64,000 nt of DNA from Bradyrhizobium monzae (GTDB lineage: Bacteria > Pseudomonadota > Alphaproteobacteria > Rhizobiales > Xanthobacteraceae), in assembly GCF_021458635.1 (NCBI RefSeq), contig NZ_JAIRDQ010000003.1:62001-126000 (forward strand). Reading direction: 5' to 3'. Both the position numbers and the translations under genes were made by a program. The notes under the pieces were generated by a model. That model searched no databases. It saw only the letters and a program-made list of their open reading frames with translations, and was not told where the DNA came from. Below are positions 59,772-64,000 of the stretch, piece by piece (position 1 is the first letter of the stretch; every line of letters starts with the position of its first letter).

Positions 59772-60512
59772 ATGAAAGACACGTTGAACTTCGTCGGCGA
59801 CGGCGATGATGTGGACGTCATCCACGACGTTGAGCGAACCTTTGGGATCAAGCTGACCGCAGCGGAAGCCGAGCAGACGCGGACCGTCGGCCAGCTTCAC
59901 GATCTGATCGAACTGAAACGTCCGAACGCCGGAAGCGGGACACAGACATGCCTGTCTCAACTGGCGTTCTATCGCCTGCGTCGAGCACTCAAAACGATGG
60001 GACTCGAGGGCGAGATCACACCTCAGACGCCCATGTCAGCACTCGAGCGAATTGAACCTCGTTCGATGGCTTCGAAATGGCGTCGCCTTGCGCAAAGTTC
60101 TGGCCTTGATCTTCCAAGTCTGGAATCACCTTTCCGGATAAAGAAGGAGCCGGCAATCTTCCGTTGGCGGGCCCCGCTCATATTGGGCGTGCTCGGCTGC
60201 TTGTGGGTCGCCTTTGGGACCTCGCTGGACTACCGGCTTGTGCTCTTTCTGGGAAGCGCACTGTTTGTTGGCTTTGATTACGCGTGGTGGCTTGTCGCCC
60301 GGAGCGCTCCGCAGCGTATCCACACCATCGGTGAGCTGGCGCGAGAAGCTTCTGGCTTCAGTTTCGCGACACTGACAGCCGAGAACAAGGAATGCGCTCC
60401 GTCTGACCGGTGGTTTGCGCTGGGCGCGATCTTGCGCGGGATTACCGGACACGAGCTTGCAATTACGCGTCAGACAACGTTCTTCGCCGATCACGCGAGG
60501 TCCACGGCTTAG
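59772..60512 (+). CDS. Membrane protein with acyl-carrier-like segments, unknown function
   Basis: Encodes 246 residues. The N-terminal 50 residues ([32 protein letters not shown]) look like an acyl-carrier-protein helix pattern but lack the DSL phosphopantetheine serine. A middle part, [20 protein letters not shown], is followed by two adjacent membrane helices (about 134-152 and 155-176) and then a second carrier-like stretch ([33 protein letters not shown]). I do not know a characterised member. The next gene, 40 bp downstream, is an EF-G-like fragment. The GC content is slightly lower than in the neighbours. Confidence 0.65.
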   Translation: MKDTLNFVGDGDDVDVIHDVERTFGIKLTAAEAEQTRTVGQLHDLIELKRPNAGSGTQTCLSQLAFYRLRRALKTMGLEGEITPQTPMSALERIEPRSMASKWRRLAQSSGLDLPSLESPFRIKKEPAIFRWRAPLILGVLGCLWVAFGTSLDYRLVLFLGSALFVGFDYAWWLVARSAPQRIHTIGELAREASGFSFATLTAENKECAPSDRWFALGAILRGITGHELAITRQTTFFADHARSTA

Positions 60513-60552
60513 TGGCCTGAAATCGGCGTGCTTGAGGTTTGATATTCGTCAA

Positions 60553-61626
60553 ATGGCCGACCTGCCCAAGGAATCTTTCATTATCGAACGCCTCCAAGAA
60601 GGCGGCTGGCGCGTCGTCCGACGGGCCGACCTGACTGATATCCCGATCGCCGACTTTGTTTCGTTCCACGAGGCCCAGGAATGGGTGAACTGGAAGTCCG
60701 GCACTCCCAGAATCAATCCGTTTATCACGGCGAACGAAATGTTCTCACAGCCGCGGCTGGTCGAGATCGCGATCGAGCCGAAGTCGAAGGCCGATGCGGA
60801 GAAGCTCGGCATTGCGCTGGCGAAGCTCGCGACCGAGGACCCTGCTTTCGAAATGTCGATCGATCACGAGACCGGACAGGTCGTCTTGAAGGGCGTGAGC
60901 GAACTCCATCTCGACGCCAAGCTCGAAACCCTCAGGCGCACCTACGGCATCGATCTCGGAGTTGGGGCGCCGCAGGTGGCGTTCCGTGAGCGCATCACTT
61001 GGCCGGCCGAGATGGAATATACCTACAGGAAGCAGTTGGGCGGTTCAGGCCGGTTCGCGGCCGTCAAACTGCGTGTCGAGCCGAACGCGCCCGGCCAGGG
61101 CTACCGGTTCGAGTGCAGGATCGCCGGCAACGCGGTACCGAAAGAATTCATCCCCGGCGTCGAAAAGGGGATCGAGAGCGTGCTTCCCTCGGGCGTGGTC
61201 GCGGGCTTCCCGGTGATCGACATCAAGGTCGAACTGGTTGACGGCAAATACCATGACACGGACTCTTCTGCGCTTGCCTTCGAGATCGCCGCACGCGCGG
61301 CCTTCCGACAGGCGCTTGAAAACGCTGGGCCGTTGCTGCTCGAGCCGATCATGGCGGTGGAGGTGGTGAGCCCTGAGGACTGTTTGGGTCCCATCATCGG
61401 AGACCTGAATTTGCGGCGCGGGCAGATCCAGAGGCAAGACACGCGCGGCGGCGCCACTGTCATCAACGCGATGGTGCCTCTCAGCCGCATGTTCAGTTAC
61501 GTGAATGACCTGCGCTCGATAAGCCAGGGGCGCGCAACCTTCACAATGAAATTCGATCACTACGCTCCGGCATCCTCGCCCGAGCATGACCCACCATTTC
61601 GGCCTGCAATCGGGATGCGTGCTTGA
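60553..61626 (+). CDS. EF-G-like protein with domains III-V only, no GTPase domain
   Basis: Encodes 357 residues. The first 55 ([31 protein letters not shown]) are not EF-G and resemble no domain I can name. From residue 72 the sequence follows EF-G: domain III ([30 protein letters not shown]-type [14 protein letters not shown]), domain IV ([49 protein letters not shown]) and domain V ([40 protein letters not shown]). No P-loop or other GTP motif is present upstream. The reading frame is intact and key positions are retained, so it is not an obvious pseudogene. Function unknown; ribosome or other translocation-site binding is a guess. Confidence 0.85.
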   Translation: MADLPKESFIIERLQEGGWRVVRRADLTDIPIADFVSFHEAQEWVNWKSGTPRINPFITANEMFSQPRLVEIAIEPKSKADAEKLGIALAKLATEDPAFEMSIDHETGQVVLKGVSELHLDAKLETLRRTYGIDLGVGAPQVAFRERITWPAEMEYTYRKQLGGSGRFAAVKLRVEPNAPGQGYRFECRIAGNAVPKEFIPGVEKGIESVLPSGVVAGFPVIDIKVELVDGKYHDTDSSALAFEIAARAAFRQALENAGPLLLEPIMAVEVVSPEDCLGPIIGDLNLRRGQIQRQDTRGGATVINAMVPLSRMFSYVNDLRSISQGRATFTMKFDHYAPASSPEHDPPFRPAIGMRA

Positions 61627-61769
61627 ACGAAACTTCGCGGATGAGCATCGCGACGAGGCCGCTCCCGTGAACGCCTGTTCACCAAGATTAAATTCCTCGC
61701 CTCCCTGCGCTGCGATAGCAACCAGTTGATCCCCTGCAAGTTCTCCCGCCACCAACGAGGGAGATTGCG

Positions 61770-62060
61770 ATGAAACTCAAACTTGCTGTTGTTCTTGGTC
61801 TGGCTGCTCTTGGCAGCGCCGCGCTGGTGTCGGGACAAGCGCTCGCGGCGATGCCGAACGGCATTCCGCTGGCTGACCAGGTCACCAGCGGTCCGGCCGC
61901 GCACGTCGATCAGGTGCGCATGGTCTGCAACGCCTGGGGCCGCTGCTGGTGGCGCCCGAACTATTACGGCGCCTACGGCTATTACGGCGGCCCGCGACGC
62001 TTCTACGGTTACGGCCCGCGCCGGTGGGGCGGGGGCTATCGCCACTGGCACCGCTGGTAG
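61770..62060 (+). CDS. Small exported Gly/Tyr/Arg-rich protein
   Basis: Encodes 96 residues with AGGGAG six bases upstream and a signal peptide (MKLKLAVVLGLAALGSAALV, cleavage near ALA-AM, residue 27). The mature protein has a two-cysteine motif, CNAWGRCWWRP, followed by an aromatic and glycine/arginine-rich tail (YYGAYGYYGGPRRFYGYGPR). Such proteins are frequent in Bradyrhizobium and are uncharacterised; the tail is probably disordered and cationic. A terminator follows directly. Confidence 0.8.
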   Translation: MKLKLAVVLGLAALGSAALVSGQALAAMPNGIPLADQVTSGPAAHVDQVRMVCNAWGRCWWRPNYYGAYGYYGGPRRFYGYGPRRWGGGYRHWHRW

Positions 62061-62068
62061 ATGACGAA

Positions 62069-62089
62069 GGGGCCGCGAGGCCCCTTTTT
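62069..62089 (+). terminator. Rho-independent terminator after the Gly/Tyr-rich protein gene
   Basis: A 6-bp GC stem (GGGGCC-GCGA-GGCCCC) followed by five T residues, beginning 8 bp after the stop. Confidence 0.85.
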
Positions 62090-62107
62090 CTTGCGAGGCC
62101 CGCGGCG

Positions 62108-62506
62108 TCAATCGGCGAAAACCTCGATCAGGCGAAAGCGCTCGCACATCAGCATCATGTCTTCGCTGAAGCGTCCGAGCCGGCCGAAATAGGTGCGATG
62201 GGCATTGCGCCAATAGGCAAGGCTTCGATCGCCCTCGCCCTCATCGTAGGCAAAGGCGGCGTCGACGTCATGGAAGCGCCGGTAGGTGATCTCGACGGTT
62301 TCGATGACGCAACGTGGTTGTCCCCGTCCATCGAGCACGACCCAGCGCTCACCAGGCGTCGATGTGTTCGGCTCGTCCTCCGTGCTGCAGGTCGCGGTCT
62401 TGACGCCCTTGACGACGAGCTCGAACAATTCATCCGCGAGCGCCGGACTGTCGCCGAAGGCAAAGGTCCGGAGCGCTCGATAGTGTTCGGCGACCGGCTT
62501 GCTCAT
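62108..62506 (-). CDS. ASCH domain protein
   Basis: Encodes 132 residues from the ATG at 62506. The ASCH fold is indicated by FAFGDSPALADELFELVVKG, VKTATCSTEDE, PGERWVVLDGRGQPRCVIET and EGDRSLAYWRNAHRTYF. ASCH proteins are PUA-related and may bind RNA or act on modified nucleosides. It is 32 bp downstream of the isocitrate/isopropylmalate-type dehydrogenase stop on the same strand and may share its transcript. Biological role unknown. Confidence 0.85.
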   Translation of the reverse strand: MSKPVAEHYRALRTFAFGDSPALADELFELVVKGVKTATCSTEDEPNTSTPGERWVVLDGRGQPRCVIETVEITYRRFHDVDAAFAYDEGEGDRSLAYWRNAHRTYFGRLGRFSEDMMLMCERFRLIEVFAD

Positions 62507-62538
62507 GGTCTTCCAGCTCCCCGATCGCCCGCCCGCGT

Positions 62539-63618
62539 CTACAGCGCCGCGAGCACCGCCTTCGTGATGTCCGCCGTGCCGTTGCTGCCGCCAAATTCCA
62601 TCGGCTTGAGGCCGCCGGCATAGACCTGATCGACCGCGCGCTCGATCCGCTCGCCGGCTTCCGCCGCGCTCTCGACCCCGTGCTTGTCGGCGAGCCAGTC
62701 CAGCATCATCGCCGTCGACAGGATCATGCCGGTGGGATTGGCCTTGCCTTGCCCCATGATATCGGGCGCGGTGCCGTGGCACGGCTGGAACACCGCATAT
62801 TTGTCGCCGATGTCGGCCGACGGCGCCATGCCGAGGCCGCCGATCAGGCTCGCGGTGATGTCGGAGACGATGTCACCGAACATGTTCTCCATCACCATCA
62901 CGTCGAAATCCCAGGGGCGCTTGACCAGCATCGCCGAGCAGGCATCGACATAGAGGCGATCGGTCTTCACCTCGGGATGTTTCTTCGCGATCTCGTCAAA
63001 GATGCCGCGGAAGAACGCAAATGCCTTGAACACGTTCGCCTTGTCGACACAGGCGAGGCTGCCCCGCTTGCCACGTGCCTTGCGACGCTCGGCGAGGCGA
63101 AACGAGAACTCGAACAGCCGCTCGGAGGTCTTGCGCGTGATCACCATGGTCTCGCGCGCGTCGTCATGGGTGACGACGCCCTTGCCCATCGAGGCGAACA
63201 GGCCTTCGGTGGACTCGCGGATCACGACGAGATCGATGCCGCGCTTGTCAGCGCCGACGATCGGGCTCGGCACGCCCGGAATCAGCCGCGCCGGGCGCAC
63301 ACCGGCATAGAGATCGAAGATGAAGCGCAGCTCGATCTGCGGCGCGATCTCGGTATTGTCGGGGTAACGCACCGACGGCAGGCCGCAGGCCCCGAGCAGG
63401 ATCGCGTCGGCCTCCTCGCAGAGCTTGATCGTGCTGTCCGGCATCGACTTGCCGGTGGCGAGATAATTGTTGGCACCGGCGGGAGCCTCGGTGAAGCGGA
63501 AGCGCAGGCCCGACTTTGTCTCGATCTTGCGCAGCACCTCGAGCGCGGGCGCCATGACTTCGGGACCGATGCCGTCACCGGCGAGCACGGCAATGTGGAA
63601 GGCGTTGTTTGCGGGCAT
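62539..63618 (-). CDS. Isocitrate/isopropylmalate dehydrogenase family protein
   Basis: Encodes 359 residues from the ATG at 63618 (MPANNAFHIAVLAGD); the longer frame runs into a REP element. Signatures are LAGDGIGPEVMAPALEVL, IRESTEGLFASMGKG, ANVFKAFAFFRGIF and the metal/substrate segment DVMVMENMFGDIVSDITASL then GLGMAPSADIG. The ITRKTSERLFEF region and absence of the leuCD context favour a tartrate dehydrogenase or related 3-hydroxy-acid oxidative decarboxylase over leucine biosynthesis. This is inferred. Confidence 0.87.
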   Translation of the reverse strand: MPANNAFHIAVLAGDGIGPEVMAPALEVLRKIETKSGLRFRFTEAPAGANNYLATGKSMPDSTIKLCEEADAILLGACGLPSVRYPDNTEIAPQIELRFIFDLYAGVRPARLIPGVPSPIVGADKRGIDLVVIRESTEGLFASMGKGVVTHDDARETMVITRKTSERLFEFSFRLAERRKARGKRGSLACVDKANVFKAFAFFRGIFDEIAKKHPEVKTDRLYVDACSAMLVKRPWDFDVMVMENMFGDIVSDITASLIGGLGMAPSADIGDKYAVFQPCHGTAPDIMGQGKANPTGMILSTAMMLDWLADKHGVESAAEAGERIERAVDQVYAGGLKPMEFGGSNGTADITKAVLAAL

Positions 63619-63651
63619 GCGGATTTTCTCACGCGAAGGAAGAAGAGGCCC

Positions 63652-63735
63652 GTCATTGCGAGGAGCGAAGCGACGAAGCAATCCAGACTGTCTCTGCTGA
63701 AAGACTCTGGATTGCTTCGCTCCGCTCGCAATGAC
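63652..63735. repeat. REP palindrome, copy 7
   Basis: REP family member with the consensus arms GTCATTGCGAGGAGCGAAGC and CTCCGCTCGCAATGAC, between two minus-strand dehydrogenase genes. Confidence 0.85.
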
Positions 63736-63744
63736 GGAAGAGAA

Positions 63745-64000
63745 CTACGGCATCAGCACCGTGCGCCCGACCACCGCGCCCTGTTGCAACTGCACCAGCG
63801 CGTCGTTGGCCTTGTTGAGCGGTGCCTTCGTCACCGGGATCGGCGCCACGTTCTTGGCACGCACGAGATCGAGCAATTCCTGCGTCTCGCGCAAATTGCC
63901 GACATAGCTGCCCTGGATCGTCACTGCCTTGATCGGGATCAGCGGCAAGGCCCAGGTCGCGCCGCCGCCGAACAGGCCGACGATGACGAGCTTGCCGCCC
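63745..64000 (-). CDS. Zinc-type alcohol dehydrogenase, C-terminal part
   Basis: Partial gene entering from the right edge; the last 84 residues are present. The visible part reads GKLVIVGLFGGGATWALPLI, IQGSYVGNLRETQELLDLVR and ends ALVQLQQGAVVGRTVLMP, the standard end of medium-chain zinc alcohol dehydrogenases (GSYVGNLxE and GRxVL). The catalytic and structural zinc residues lie outside the window. It is upstream of the isocitrate-type dehydrogenase across a REP element on the same strand. Confidence 0.82.
   Translation of the reverse strand, partial: GGKLVIVGLFGGGATWALPLIPIKAVTIQGSYVGNLRETQELLDLVRAKNVAPIPVTKAPLNKANDALVQLQQGAVVGRTVLMP

Noticed and set aside
60415..60553. A frameshifted full-length EF-G with the GTPase domain upstream
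   Set aside because: The upstream DNA codes for an unrelated membrane protein in the same direction, and no P-loop or NKxD motif occurs in any frame before the EF-G-like part.

Overview
The window looks like chromosome of a Bradyrhizobium-type alphaproteobacterium. The evidence is high GC, several families of intergenic palindromes typical of that genus (seven copies of a GTCATTGCGAG...AATGAC element and smaller families), and a nitrate-assimilation operon in the order narK-globin-flavoprotein-nasC that I recall from Bradyrhizobium diazoefficiens. No rRNA, tRNA, IS element, prophage or CRISPR array was seen. Both ends cut through genes: an RND adaptor on the left and a zinc-type alcohol dehydrogenase on the right.

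Layout. 1-5.6 kb: a TetR-controlled efflux adaptor (partial), a two-subunit TPP decarboxylase, a cytochrome P450 with a K+ channel-like protein, and ornithine aminotransferase. 5.7-14.4 kb: one long leftward locus with an NMT1/SsuA-type ABC importer, an enolase-superfamily enzyme, a Gfo/Idh/MocA oxidoreductase, a DUF993 aldolase-like protein and a TIM-barrel isomerase, headed by a TetR regulator; its substrate is unknown. 14.5-20.3 kb: VOC protein, two PfkB kinases, an FAD reductase, a crotonase and a histidine phosphatase. 20.3-30.1 kb: an apparent uronate/sugar-acid island with TRAP transporter DctPQM, an IlvD/Edd dehydratase, a GntR regulator, uronate dehydrogenase, an SMP-30 lactonase and an aldehyde dehydrogenase. 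30.3-38.4 kb: a homodimeric 2-oxoacid dehydrogenase E1 opposite an Lrp regulator, PPK2, and further dehydrogenase, reductase, lactonase and exporter genes.

38.6-47.9 kb is the nitrate region: narK, single-domain globin, flavoprotein and nitrate reductase leftward; a FocA/NirC channel and a PP2C phosphatase-Ser/Thr kinase fusion rightward. The two arms diverge from a 0.7 kb regulatory region with two oppositely directed sigma-54 promoters, a 15-bp palindrome almost exactly midway between them, and a separate long inverted repeat.

47.9-64 kb is mixed: intradiol dioxygenase, serine hydrolase, a small envelope-protein pair behind a perfect general-stress (sigma-EcfG type) promoter next to an HWE histidine kinase, a muconate-lactonizing-type enzyme, CcdA, LysR and PraR-like regulators, an L,D-transpeptidase and a crotonase. 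It also holds an unusual pair: a membrane protein with acyl-carrier-like segments and a free-standing EF-G C-terminal half without any GTPase domain. The strongest candidates for something undescribed are the kinase-phosphatase/nitrate arrangement, the EF-G-like pair, the stress-promoter small-protein operon, and the ABC/enolase/DUF993 catabolic locus.
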